Assembly: GCF_009789675.1 (NCBI RefSeq)
Contig: NZ_CP046913.1
Coordinates: forward strand, 2,418,001 to 2,482,000
Source of the DNA: Paraburkholderia acidisoli
Lineage (GTDB): Bacteria; Pseudomonadota; Gammaproteobacteria; Burkholderiales; Burkholderiaceae
DNA: 64,000 bases
Direction: 5' to 3'
Positions 55,968 to 64,000 of the stretch are shown one piece after another. Every line of letters begins with the position of its first letter. Positions within the stretch are counted from its first letter, which is position 1. Below the pieces are notes generated by a model. It saw only the letters and a program-made list of their open reading frames with translations, was not told the origin of the DNA and did not search any database. Both the position numbers and the translations under genes were made by a program.

Positions 55968-57518
55968 TCACTTCGTCCGCCTCTTGAAGTACGCGTATTT
56001 GAAGCCCATCAGCCACAGCATACCGAAATATAGCGCTGCGAACAGAACGAGGCACGCCGCCATGAGCGCGATGCGCGAGACCGGCTCGTGCCGCAGTGCG
56101 ATCCAGTCATAACTGATCGAGCACCAGTGCATGGCTCCCGCCAGCACGAGGCATGCCCCGAGCAGTTGCACGAAGAAACGCGTCCAGCCCGCGGAAGGCA
56201 TGTAGATACCGCGCCGGCGCAGGCCGATAAAGAGCAGCAGCGCGTTCATGCACGCGCCCAGACCGACCGAGAGCGTCAAACCCGCGTGCGAAAAGATCGG
56301 CACGAAAATGTAATTGCTGATCTGCGTGGCGACGAGCACGCCCACGCCGATCTTCACGGGCGTCTTGATGTCCTGGCGCGCATAAAACCCGGGCGCGAGG
56401 ATCTTGATGAGAATCAGGCCGATGAGACCCACGCCGTACGCGGCCAGCGCATGCGCCGTCATCACGACCGAGGTGGCGTCGAATTTGCCGTAGTGGAACA
56501 GCGTGGCCGTGAGCGGCTCGGCGAAGAAGAACAGCGCGACGGCCGAAGGCGCGGCCAGCAGGAAGGTCACGCGCAGGCCCCAGTCGAGCAGCGCGGAATA
56601 TTCGTGCGGATCGGCGTCGACGTGCGCTTTCGACAGGCTCGGCAACAGGATCGTACCGAGCGCCACGCCGAGCAGCGCCGTGGGGAACTCCATCAGCCGG
56701 TCGGCGTAGTTGATCCACGACACCGCGCCCGGCCCGAGCCGCGAGGCGATATTCGTGTTGATGATGAGGCTGATCTGCGCGACCGAGACCGCGAACATCG
56801 CCGGCACCATTTTCGCGAGCACGCGCTTGACGCCGCGATGCGCGAGCGCCTTGAGCGGATTCCAGCCGATACGCGGCATCATGTCGATGCGCTTCAAGCC
56901 CGGCAATTGCACGAGGAACTGCAACACCCCGCCGACGATCACGGCCCACGCGAGCGCGTACACCGGCTGCTTCATGTGCGGCGCGACCGCCACGGCCGCC
57001 GTGATGAACGAGACGTTGAGCAGCACGGGCGCGAACGCGGGCAGCGAGAACTGCTTGTACGTGTTCAGCACGCCGGACGCGAGCGACGTCAGCGAAATGA
57101 ACACGATGTACGGGAACATGATGCGCGTCATCGTGACGGCCATGGGATACGCCTGGCCGTCGGCTTTCAGGCCCGAAGCGACCACGGTCACGACGAAGGT
57201 CGCGCCGAAAATGCCCAGCAGCGAAAGGACCGCCAGCACCCAGGCGAGCACCGTGGAGGTGGCGTCGACCAGCGCGCGCGTGGCGTCGTGGCCTTGCTGA
57301 TTCTTGAACTCCGCGAGGATCGGCACGAACGCCTGCGAGAAGGCGCCCTCCGCCGAAATGCGGCGCAGCAGATTGGGAATGCGAAACGCGACGTAGAAAG
57401 CGTCGGTGAACTGGCTCGCGCCGAAGGCGCGCGCGATCAGCGTTTCTCGGGCCAGTCCGGTCACGCGCGACAGCAGCGTGAAGCCGCTGACTGTCAGCAG
57501 GGCTCGGAATAGATTCAT
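55968..57518 (-). CDS. murJ: Lipid II flippase MurJ
   Basis: A 516-residue, 14-TM MOP-superfamily protein flipping lipid II for peptidoglycan synthesis. Start ATG 57518 (MNLFRALLTVSGFTLLSRVTG). Typical early segment ARAFGASQFTDAFYVAFRIPNLLRR with the essential Arg, then AEGAFSQAFVPIL, and later INTNIASRLGPGAVSWINYADRLMEFP. Transcribed together with the SirB1-type gene. The rpsT gene lies divergently, as in other Burkholderia. Confidence 0.96.
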   Translation of the reverse strand: MNLFRALLTVSGFTLLSRVTGLARETLIARAFGASQFTDAFYVAFRIPNLLRRISAEGAFSQAFVPILAEFKNQQGHDATRALVDATSTVLAWVLAVLSLLGIFGATFVVTVVASGLKADGQAYPMAVTMTRIMFPYIVFISLTSLASGVLNTYKQFSLPAFAPVLLNVSFITAAVAVAPHMKQPVYALAWAVIVGGVLQFLVQLPGLKRIDMMPRIGWNPLKALAHRGVKRVLAKMVPAMFAVSVAQISLIINTNIASRLGPGAVSWINYADRLMEFPTALLGVALGTILLPSLSKAHVDADPHEYSALLDWGLRVTFLLAAPSAVALFFFAEPLTATLFHYGKFDATSVVMTAHALAAYGVGLIGLILIKILAPGFYARQDIKTPVKIGVGVLVATQISNYIFVPIFSHAGLTLSVGLGACMNALLLFIGLRRRGIYMPSAGWTRFFVQLLGACLVLAGAMHWCSISYDWIALRHEPVSRIALMAACLVLFAALYFGMLWLMGFKYAYFKRRTK

Positions 57519-57910
57519 GGGGCGCCTATTATACGGGCGCCGCGGGTCGCGCCGATGTTGGGCGCCGCGCATGCGGTGCGGTACTCGGGCCGCAAGGTTT
57601 TGTCGAGCGGGTGCGAAGGCGGGATGTCGATGGCGGTACGTTGGGCGGCGCGGGTGAAACGCGGGTGCGGCGCGGGTGAAGCGCATGTGCGTTCCGGACA
57701 AATCGACGCCGGACGGCGCCGGCCAGCGAAGACCGACGCGCAGCCATGGACGAACCCCGCGCCTGCGCACGGTATAAAGCGATCGCCAAGGCCCCCGCCC
57801 TCGCCCGTCCATCGATCCCGCGGCATCGCTGCGTAGCGCGTGGAATTTGCAGTTAGTTGCAAGAGCGACCGTCAGCGATCGTTATCGTTACCCGCGGCGC
57901 CACGTCGCGA
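57519..57910. other. Upstream region of murJ
   Basis: Part of the 702-base murJ/rpsT gap. GC-rich, no gene supported; short frames on both strands are without family or ribosome-binding site. Confidence 0.4.
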
Positions 57911-57940
57911 TTGCCATCCTCATGATTTCGTTGCTATACT
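57911..57940 (+). promoter_or_regulatory. Putative sigma-70 promoter of rpsT
   Basis: TTGCCA at 57911-57916 and TATACT at 57935-57940, 18 bases apart. The start point would lie near 57947 and leave a leader of about 270 bases before rpsT. Confidence 0.55.
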
Positions 57941-58220
57941 CTTCGGTTCCGAGTTTCGCTGGGCTTCGTAAAGAGGCTGTAAGAAGTTCCAGAAACCCGG
58001 ATGCGTCCTGGAAAGGGAGCGCGCATCGGCCTGTCAAAGCGCCGCTGCCCGCTTCGGCACAAGGGGCGCAGCCGGCGGGCGGTGTTTCGCAGCCTCGCCG
58101 GCAATACCGTTTTGCGCTTTCGGGCCACGCCCCAAGGCGCAAATCCAGGCACAGAGCGACGTTCCAGTCCGAACGCATAGGCAACCGGCGGACGCGCTCC
58201 AGAAAATCCAAGGATATGTA

Positions 58221-58493
58221 ATGGCAAATTCCGCACAAGCACGCAAGCGTGCCCGTCAGGCCGCGAAGGCAAACTCGCACAACTCGGCACTGCGCTCGAA
58301 GTTCCGTACGGCGATCAAGGCGGTTCGCAAGGCGATCGACGCCGGCGACCAGGCTAAGGCTGCTGAAGTCCTGAAGGCTTCGGCCAAGACGCTCGACATC
58401 ATCGCCGACAAGAAGATCGTTCACAAGAACAAGGCCGCTCGCCAGAAGAGCCGCCTGTCGGCCGCCATCAAGGCGATGCAGGCAGCGCAGTAA
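58221..58493 (+). CDS. rpsT: 30S ribosomal protein S20
   Basis: A 90-residue primary 16S rRNA-binding protein: [21 protein letters not shown] start and [21 protein letters not shown] end. AAGGATATGTA precedes the ATG. Monocistronic with its own terminator. The long leader may serve autogenous control, known for S20 in E. coli. Confidence 0.98.
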   Translation: MANSAQARKRARQAAKANSHNSALRSKFRTAIKAVRKAIDAGDQAKAAEVLKASAKTLDIIADKKIVHKNKAARQKSRLSAAIKAMQAAQ

Positions 58494-58550
58494 GGTTTCC
58501 TTCGGGCGCCCCGCTTCGGCGCGCTGCCCGGACGATTCCGCTGCACCACG

Positions 58551-58576
58551 AAAAACCCGCTTAGGCGGGTTTTTTG
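58551..58576 (+). terminator. Intrinsic terminator of rpsT
   Basis: AAAAACCCGC / GCGGGTTTTT with a TTAG loop. Confidence 0.92.
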
Positions 58577-58620
58577 TTTTTCCGCCGATGGAAAACCGCT
58601 CGCGCCACCACCCGCGGACG

Positions 58621-58648
58621 TAAAAAAACCCGCTCGCGGCGGGTTTCA
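58621..58648 (-). terminator. Intrinsic terminator of the DUF3579 gene
   Basis: AAACCCGC / GCGGGTTT stem with a long A run on the left, so the U tract is on the minus-strand transcript. Confidence 0.8.
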
Positions 58649-58677
58649 TCGCTACAGCACGACAGCCGGTTAGCGGC

Positions 58678-59031
58678 TTATCGCTTCACGCCGCCCGGCT
58701 GCTGGGCCGCGTGCTCGAGCGGCAGTTCGCAGGCCTCGGTCACGAGCAGATCGTTGTCCTTGGCGAAGTTCAGCACGAAGTTGAACGCCATCGGCTCGAT
58801 GTCTTTCAGACGCGAATCGAGAATCACGCACTTGAGATCGCCGATCATGGTCGGGCGCACGTACAGCGAGTAACGCAGATACGCATTCGGACCCCGCGCG
58901 TTGGCCGACGCCTTCGGGCCGAAGCTCGACATCACGCCCGCCAGACGCTCCGACCAGTCGCTCGGGCGAAACTTCTTGCCGTTGCTGGTGATGCCTTGAA
59001 TGAAGTATTCGGTTGGGGCTTCGTCGGCCAT
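58678..59031 (-). CDS. DUF3579 family protein
   Basis: A 117-residue beta-proteobacterial protein. The start ATG 59031 (MADEAPTEYFIQGITSNGKKFRPSDW) follows a CTCCTGC-complement ribosome-binding site (GCAGGAG region reversed is weak). Core segments: GVMSSFGPKASANARG, YVRPTMIGDLKCVILDSRL. The family is usually adjacent to argF, as here, but has no assigned function. The frame runs open upstream through a repetitive stretch that I exclude. Confidence 0.87.
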   Translation of the reverse strand: MADEAPTEYFIQGITSNGKKFRPSDWSERLAGVMSSFGPKASANARGPNAYLRYSLYVRPTMIGDLKCVILDSRLKDIEPMAFNFVLNFAKDNDLLVTEACELPLEHAAQQPGGVKR

Positions 59032-59592
59032 GCAGGAGTACCTGTGTATATAGCTGCCGGTGCGATGGCAGCAGGTCACGTCGACACGAGCGCTTTTCCG
59101 CGCCTGTTGCCGCGGGACGCCGGCCGCAGGGGTCGCCGCCCGTTGCCGGTCGCCGGTCGCCCGTTGCCGGTCGCCCACCACCACGCGCATGGTTAGTCCG
59201 ATGGATTGGGAGGTGGCTGCCGCGCGCACCGCCAGCGGCACCGGCCACTCCCGCCGGCTCGTTCGCGCCACGGCGCACAGTGCTTTCACAACGCTTTCCC
59301 GTACCGCGCCAGCCTGCTTGTCGTGCCAGAAAAATCTTGAAGATTATAGCCTACCGACCGTTTTGACGCACCGCACACAAGCCCCAAACAGAGGGGGAAA
59401 GCCCCGTCTTTACGCCGCTTCCGCCGGTTGCATGGCGCGCGGGGCCGGAGCGCACGCAACGTTCCTCCCACTATTGGCCAACTCGTCAAATTCGGCAAAA
59501 TCCTTTATGCTGCTTTGACTTACCACCAACCGCAGCGGCGTCGCCCGGCCTTTTCTGCAGTTCAAGGCCGGATCGGGCGCCATTTTTGTTTC
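59032..59592. other. DUF3579/argF divergent region
   Basis: 561 bases with no gene. Near 59140-59176 a CGTTGCCGGTCGCC unit occurs twice around a GGTCGCC. The stretch 59470-59520 is AT-richer, with TTGGCC, CCTTTATGCT and TTTGACTTAC, and probably holds the argF promoter, but no pair has proper spacing. Confidence 0.4.
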
Positions 59593-60522
59593 ATGACCTC
59601 CCGGACCATACGCCATTACCTGCAGTTCAAGGATTTCTCCCTTGACGAATATGAATATGTGCTGGAGCGCGCGCGCATCCTGAAGCGCAAGTTCAAGAAC
59701 TACGAGACGTATCATCCGCTGCACGACCGCACGCTCGCGATGATCTTCGAGAAGAACTCCACGCGTACGCGCCTCTCGTTCGAAGCCGGCATTTTCCAGC
59801 TGGGCGGCCACGCCGTGTTCATGAACACGCGCGACACGCAACTGGGCCGCGGCGAGCCGATCGAAGACTCGGCGCAGGTCATCTCGCGCATGGTCGACAT
59901 CATCATGATCCGCACGTTCGGCCAGGACATCATCGAGCGCTTCGCGGAAAGCTCGCGCGTGCCCGTGATCAACGGCCTGACGAACGAATATCACCCGTGC
60001 CAGGTGCTCGCCGACATCTTCACGTTCTACGAGCATCGCGGTCCGATCCGCGGCAAGACCGTCACGTGGATCGGCGACGCCAACAACATGCTCTACACGT
60101 GGATCGAAGCCGCGCAGATCCTCGACTTCAAGCTGCGCGTCTCCACGCCGCCGGGCTATCCGCTCGACCCCGCGCTGGTCGCGCCGGAGAGCGAGCCGTT
60201 CATCGCCGTGTTCGACGACCCGAACGAAGCCTGCGCGGGCGCCGATCTCGTCACGACCGACGTCTGGACGAGCATGGGCTTCGAAGCCGAGAACGAAGCA
60301 CGCAAGAAGGCGTTCGCCGACTGGTGCGTGGACACCGACATGATGGCGCGCGCCAACGCCGACGCGCTGTTCATGCACTGCCTGCCCGCGCACCGCGGCG
60401 AGGAAGTGAGCGCCGAAGTCATCGACGGCCCGCAGAGCGTGGTCTGGGACGAAGCCGAAAACCGCCTGCACGTGCAGAAGGCGCTGATGGAGTTCCTGCT
60501 GCTGGGCAAGCTCAATCACTGA
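59593..60522 (+). CDS. argF: Ornithine carbamoyltransferase
   Basis: A 309-residue arginine-pathway enzyme making citrulline from ornithine and carbamoyl phosphate. Start ATG 59593 (MTSRTIRHYLQFKDFSLDE). Carbamoyl-phosphate site FEKNSTRTRLSFE, HPCQVLAD, ornithine-binding DVWTSMG and the catalytic HCLPAHRGEEV are present. Monocistronic, ended by a strong terminator. Confidence 0.97.
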   Translation: MTSRTIRHYLQFKDFSLDEYEYVLERARILKRKFKNYETYHPLHDRTLAMIFEKNSTRTRLSFEAGIFQLGGHAVFMNTRDTQLGRGEPIEDSAQVISRMVDIIMIRTFGQDIIERFAESSRVPVINGLTNEYHPCQVLADIFTFYEHRGPIRGKTVTWIGDANNMLYTWIEAAQILDFKLRVSTPPGYPLDPALVAPESEPFIAVFDDPNEACAGADLVTTDVWTSMGFEAENEARKKAFADWCVDTDMMARANADALFMHCLPAHRGEEVSAEVIDGPQSVVWDEAENRLHVQKALMEFLLLGKLNH

Positions 60523-60546
60523 GCGGCCTGCCGTATCGGCGCCATG

Positions 60547-60578
60547 AAAAACCGGGACCTGCGTCCCGGTTTTTTTTC
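60547..60578. terminator. Bidirectional terminator (argF / iclR-type gene)
   Basis: AAAAACCGGGAC / GTCCCGGTTTTT with a CTGC loop and eight T in all. Confidence 0.94.
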
Positions 60579-60601
60579 GTCCGGCGCGCGCCTCGCGTGC
60601 T

Positions 60602-61429
60602 TTATCCGACCGTCTCGCCGAGCCGCCGTGCCAGCGACTTCAGCAGCGGCGCGACGCGCTCGCGAAACACCTCGGGTCCCATCGACGAAGCCGGCCCGCT
60701 GCAACTGAGCACCAGCCAGCGCCGCTCGCGCGGCTCGCGAAACGGCACGGCCACCGCGTTGACGTCTTCGTGCCAGTCGCGAAACGAGTAGCAGCACCCT
60801 TCCCGGCCGAACACCTCGATCTCGCGCTTCGCCGCCTCGACGAGCGCCGGCCCCGCCTCGCCGGCCGCCTTCGCGAGTTCGGCGAACAGCGCCGTGCGCA
60901 CGTCGATCGGCTGCACGGCGAGATAGGCGCGCCCCATCGAACTCGTGAGCATCGAGAGCTTCGACCCGGACGCGAGACCGAGCGTGAGCGCCGTTTCGCT
61001 GCGGATCGTTTCCAGATAGATCACGTCGAGGCCGTCGCGGCAACCGAGCGACACGGCCGCGCCCACTTCGCGCGCGAACGCGCGCAGGTGCGGGCGCGCC
61101 AGCTCGAGCGTGTCCGTACTCGAGAGCAGCGCGAAGCCGAGCGAGAGCACGCCGGCGTCGAGCGCGTATTTGCCGAGCGATTCGTCGAAGCGCAGGTAGC
61201 CGAGCACCGTGAGCGTGTAGGCCAGCCGGTTGACCGTGGCTTTCGGCAGGCCGGTGCGCTCGACGAAGTCGCGGTTGCCGAGCAGCGTTTCGCCGGGCCG
61301 GAACGCGCGCAGCAATTCCAGCCCGCGCGCGAGCGCCACGACGAACTTGCGCTCGTCGATCGGGCCGTCCGGGAGCGCCGACGGGAAGGCGGCAGCGAGA
61401 GAGGTCGATTCGGATTCGGATGCAGACAT
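60602..61429 (-). CDS. IclR-family transcriptional regulator
   Basis: A 275-residue regulator. Start ATG 61429 (MSASESESTSLAAAFPSAL). The winged HTH (~25-85) has RGLELLRAFRPGETLLGNRDFVERTGLPKATVNRLAYTL. The effector domain (~100-270) includes GLDVIYLETIRSETALTLGLASGSKLSMLTSSMGRAYLA. Divergent from gcdH with a palindrome between, so it likely controls glutaryl-CoA (lysine/tryptophan) catabolism. Confidence 0.92.
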   Translation of the reverse strand: MSASESESTSLAAAFPSALPDGPIDERKFVVALARGLELLRAFRPGETLLGNRDFVERTGLPKATVNRLAYTLTVLGYLRFDESLGKYALDAGVLSLGFALLSSTDTLELARPHLRAFAREVGAAVSLGCRDGLDVIYLETIRSETALTLGLASGSKLSMLTSSMGRAYLAVQPIDVRTALFAELAKAAGEAGPALVEAAKREIEVFGREGCCYSFRDWHEDVNAVAVPFREPRERRWLVLSCSGPASSMGPEVFRERVAPLLKSLARRLGETVG

Positions 61430-61472
61430 GGGCGCGCGAGTGAGATACACTAGGATCAATTTGCAAAACATT

Positions 61473-61489
61473 GTTCCGCATAGCGGAAC
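61473..61489. promoter_or_regulatory. IclR-type operator GTTCCGC-ATA-GCGGAAC
   Basis: A perfect 7-base-arm palindrome with a 3-base centre, 43 bases upstream of the IclR start and 140 before gcdH. IclR regulators commonly bind such short palindromes of TTCC/GGAA type. Confidence 0.7.
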
Positions 61490-61629
61490 TTCAGTCAAGC
61501 GTAAATCGTCGTTCGGCCGCGTCGGTCAGCCACGCCGTTCAGCTGATATCGCCGGCCCCCGGCTTCGATCCGCGCAGACGCCCCACCCTGCAAATCCGCG
61601 AAAATTTCGAGACTCAGGAGAGACGCACC

Positions 61630-62820
61630 ATGGCAGCACACGCTCAATTCCACTGGGAAGATCCGCTTCTTCTCGACCAGCAACTCACCGAAGAAGAGCG
61701 CATGGTGCGCGACGCCGCCGCGGCTTACGCGCAGGACAAGCTTGCGCCGCGCGTGATCGAGGCGTTCCGCCACGAAAAAACCGACGCCGCGATCTTCCGC
61801 GAAATGGGCGAAGTCGGCCTGCTCGGCCCGACCATTCCCGAACAATACGGCGGCCCCGGCCTCAACTACGTCGCGTACGGCCTGATCGCGCGCGAAGTGG
61901 AGCGCGTGGACTCGGGCTATCGCTCGATGATGTCGGTGCAGTCGTCGCTCGTGATGGTGCCGATCTTCGAATTCGGCTCGGACGCGCAAAAGGAAAAGTA
62001 TCTGCCCAAGCTCGCGAGCGGCGAGTGGATCGGCTGCTTCGGCCTGACCGAACCGAACCACGGCTCGGATCCGGGCAGCATGGTCACGCGCGCGAAGAAA
62101 GTGAACGGCGGCTACTCGCTCTCGGGCGCGAAGATGTGGATCACGAATTCGCCGATCGCCGACGTGTTCGTCGTGTGGGCGAAGCTCGAGGAAGACGGCA
62201 AGGACGAGATCCGCGGCTTTATCCTCGAAAAAGGCTGGAAGGGTCTCACGGCACCGGCGATCCACGGCAAGGTGGGCTTGCGCGCGTCGATCACGGGCGA
62301 AATCGTCATGGACGAAGTGTTCGTGCCGGAAGAGAACCTCATGCCGGGCGTGAAGGGCCTGCGCGGTCCGTTCACCTGCCTGAATTCGGCGCGCTACGGC
62401 ATCGCGTGGGGCGCGCTCGGCGCGGCGGAGTCGTGCTGGCACACGGCGCGCCAGTACACGCTCGACCGCAAGCAGTTCGGCCGTCCGCTCGCCGCGAACC
62501 AGCTGATCCAGAAGAAGCTCGCCGACATGCAGACCGAAATCACGCTTGGCCTGCAAGGCTGCCTGCGTCTCGGCCGCATGAAGGACGAGGGCACCGCCGC
62601 CGTCGAGATCACGTCGATCATGAAGCGCAACTCGTGCGGCAAGTCGCTCGACATCGCGCGTCTCGCACGCGACATGCTGGGAGGCAACGGGATCTCGGAC
62701 GAGTTCGGCGTGGCGCGCCATCTCGTCAACCTCGAAGTCGTCAACACGTACGAAGGCACGCACGACATCCACGCGCTGATTCTCGGCCGCGCACAAACGG
62801 GCATTCAAGCGTTCTTCTGA
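61630..62820 (+). CDS. gcdH: Glutaryl-CoA dehydrogenase
   Basis: A 396-residue FAD acyl-CoA dehydrogenase converting glutaryl-CoA to crotonyl-CoA and CO2. Start ATG 61630 after AGGAGAGACGC. The glutarate-binding Arg is in [18 protein letters not shown] segments are [16 protein letters not shown] and [17 protein letters not shown], and the catalytic Glu is in [16 protein letters not shown]. Together these distinguish it from other acyl-CoA dehydrogenases. Confidence 0.96.
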   Translation: MAAHAQFHWEDPLLLDQQLTEEERMVRDAAAAYAQDKLAPRVIEAFRHEKTDAAIFREMGEVGLLGPTIPEQYGGPGLNYVAYGLIAREVERVDSGYRSMMSVQSSLVMVPIFEFGSDAQKEKYLPKLASGEWIGCFGLTEPNHGSDPGSMVTRAKKVNGGYSLSGAKMWITNSPIADVFVVWAKLEEDGKDEIRGFILEKGWKGLTAPAIHGKVGLRASITGEIVMDEVFVPEENLMPGVKGLRGPFTCLNSARYGIAWGALGAAESCWHTARQYTLDRKQFGRPLAANQLIQKKLADMQTEITLGLQGCLRLGRMKDEGTAAVEITSIMKRNSCGKSLDIARLARDMLGGNGISDEFGVARHLVNLEVVNTYEGTHDIHALILGRAQTGIQAFF

Positions 62821-62900
62821 GCGCATTGACGCGTGCCATGAAGCGATACGCGGCGGCATTCGCCGCGCATCGCGACGCACGGGATTGCCAGCCCGTCGAC

Positions 62901-62942
62901 AAAAAAACGCCGCACGGTTTCGAGCCGCGCGGCGTTTTTTTT
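62901..62942. terminator. Bidirectional terminator (gcdH / peroxiredoxin)
   Basis: Stem AAACGCCGC / GCGGCGTTT with an inner CGG/CCG pair, long A and T runs on the two sides. Confidence 0.9.
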
Positions 62943-62993
62943 GGTGCATCGCGCTCGCGGGCAGTGCCTCGCCAGCGCTTCTGCACGACCTGC

Positions 62994-63632
62994 TTACTTG
63001 TTGGGCTGCGGCGTGAGACGCAGATACGGGCGCACGGCCTTGTAGCCCTTCGGGAACTTCTGCTTGATGACCTCTTCGTCCTTCAGCGACGGCACGATCA
63101 CCACGTCGTCGCCCTGCTTCCAGTTGCCCGGCGTCGCGACCGAGTGATTGTCGGTGAGTTGCAGCGAGTCGATCACGCGCAGCACTTCGTCGAAATTGCG
63201 GCCGGTGCTGGCCGGATACGTGATGATGAGGCGCACCTTCTTCTTCGGGTCGATCACGAACAGCGAGCGCACCGTGAGCGTCTCGTTGGCGTTCGGATGG
63301 ATCATGTCGTAGAGCGTGGAAACCTTGCGGTCGGCGTCGGCGAGAATCGGAAAACCGACGCTCGCGGCCTGCGTTTCGTTGATGTCCTTGATCCACTCGT
63401 TATGCGACTCGGCGCTGTCGACCGACAGCGCGATCGTCTTCACATTGCGCTTCTCGAACTCGTCCTTGAGCTTCGCGGTCAGGCCCAGTTCGGTGGTGCA
63501 GACCGGCGTGAAGTCGGCCGGATGCGAGAACAGCACACCCCAACTGTCGCCGAGCCAATCGTGGAACTTGATGGTGCCGATGCTCGAATCCTGCTCGAAG
63601 TCGGGTGCGATATCGCCAAGACGAAGACTCAT
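62994..63632 (-). CDS. 1-Cys peroxiredoxin (Prx6 type)
   Basis: A 212-residue thiol peroxidase. The peroxidatic Cys45 is in HPADFTPVCTTELG; no resolving Cys is visible, so it is the 1-Cys Prx6 type. ALSVDSAESHNEWIKDI, DMIHPNANETLTVRSLFVIDP and the C-terminal GYKAVRPYLRLTPQP are family segments. Ribosome-binding AAAGGAA precedes the ATG. It likely reduces H2O2 or alkyl peroxides in the cytoplasm. Confidence 0.95.
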   Translation of the reverse strand: MSLRLGDIAPDFEQDSSIGTIKFHDWLGDSWGVLFSHPADFTPVCTTELGLTAKLKDEFEKRNVKTIALSVDSAESHNEWIKDINETQAASVGFPILADADRKVSTLYDMIHPNANETLTVRSLFVIDPKKKVRLIITYPASTGRNFDEVLRVIDSLQLTDNHSVATPGNWKQGDDVVIVPSLKDEEVIKQKFPKGYKAVRPYLRLTPQPNK

Positions 63633-64000
63633 GGTGCGGTTCCTTTGAACGTGAAATGACGAGACGGGCGCGCGATTCGCCGCTGCGATCCAGCGAAGCT
63701 CGCCCGCCGGTTTCCTGGAAGCTCAGAGGTTCAAGCATACAGGCAGCGACCGCATTCCGATAACGAACATCGCCTCACACCGGTATGAGTTTTTGTAATT
63801 TTGAAAGCCGCGCGGAAACTTTGCGTGCCGGATCAAGTCACTCAGACTCGTTCTTGCGCAAAGCGCAGGGTTTTTTGCTCCACTCGTGCGCATGTCCCGG
63901 GCTTGGGTCGGCCCAATTGACGACGCAGGCAGGTACGGATCGTGCGCGCACTGCGACCATGGCGGCGCGTCACGCTTGCCAGCGCCCGTTTCTTTGTTAC
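63633..64000. other. Terminal intergenic stretch
   Basis: 368 bases to the window edge without a gene. It includes the promoter region of the peroxiredoxin gene, and a short TGCGC/GCGCA stem followed by six T near 63855-63877 that could be a weak terminator for a gene entering from outside. Confidence 0.35.

Noticed and set aside
57515..57862. Possible genes in the murJ/rpsT gap
   Set aside because: Competing frames on both strands with biased composition and no family.
59032..59290. N-terminal extension of the DUF3579 protein
   Set aside because: The extra frame is Arg/Ala-rich and contains short DNA repeats; the family start is the ATG at 59031.

Overview
The window is chromosomal DNA from a GC-rich beta-proteobacterium of the family Burkholderiaceae, most likely Paraburkholderia or a close relative (Caballeronia, Trinickia, Burkholderia). 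The assignment rests on recognisable Burkholderia-type gene blocks: ribF-ileS-lspA-coaBC-dut, clpS-clpA-cspA-icd, lpxK-Trm112-kdsB-adk, and murJ/rpsT/DUF3579/argF. I see no rRNA, tRNA, insertion sequence, prophage or CRISPR array. There are 53 gene calls, one of which is frameshifted.

Layout. 1-9.8 kb: an RsmB/NOP-type RNA methyltransferase and purN on the minus strand, then ribF, ileS, lspA, coaBC, a luciferase-like monooxygenase and dut on the plus strand (FAD/CoA cofactor synthesis, translation, lipoprotein processing, nucleotide hygiene). 9.8-14.1 kb: an amino-acid permease and the ClpS/ClpA adaptor-unfoldase pair. 14.7-20.1 kb: cold-shock protein, a Tat-exported multicopper oxidase with a Cys/His-rich exported partner, NADP-isocitrate dehydrogenase, rluE and a small exported Ala/Lys/His-rich protein. 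20.4-23.5 kb: a DUF192 protein and an EF-G gene that is not in an str operon. 23.7-31.7 kb: a His-rich cupin, a NiCoT nickel/cobalt permease and a peptide/nickel-type ABC importer whose two ATPases are fused. 32-33.4 kb: an exported glycine-rich protein with 13 Asn-Asn-Gly-Gly-Gly units, behind a sigma-54-like promoter and a long structured leader.

33.7-47.5 kb is the accessory, regulator-rich part: YeaE-like aldo-keto reductase, UTRA-type GntR regulator, CaiB/BaiF CoA-transferase divergent from a helix-turn-helix/citrate-synthase fusion, frameshifted DUF2917 gene divergent from a MocR-type regulator, DHA2 exporter, degenerate EAL protein, ECF sigma factor with a fused C-terminal domain, second ClpP, and a TetR/isochorismatase-fold pair. 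47.6-64 kb returns to housekeeping: sodB, xseA, lpxK, Trm112 protein, kdsB, adk, an SDR, a SirB1-type protein, murJ, rpsT, DUF3579, argF, IclR regulator with gcdH, and a 1-Cys peroxiredoxin.

The most interesting signals are: (1) the HTH-citrate synthase with intact catalytic residues, facing a CoA-transferase across an AT-rich double inverted repeat; (2) the ECF sigma gene preceded by a sequence matching the ECF41 autoregulatory promoter (TGTCACA, 16 bases, CGTC); (3) the glycine-rich repeat protein with its sigma-54-like promoter, operator cluster and leader hairpins; (4) several clean operators in divergent intergenic regions; (5) repeated growth of in-frame minisatellites inside unrelated genes.
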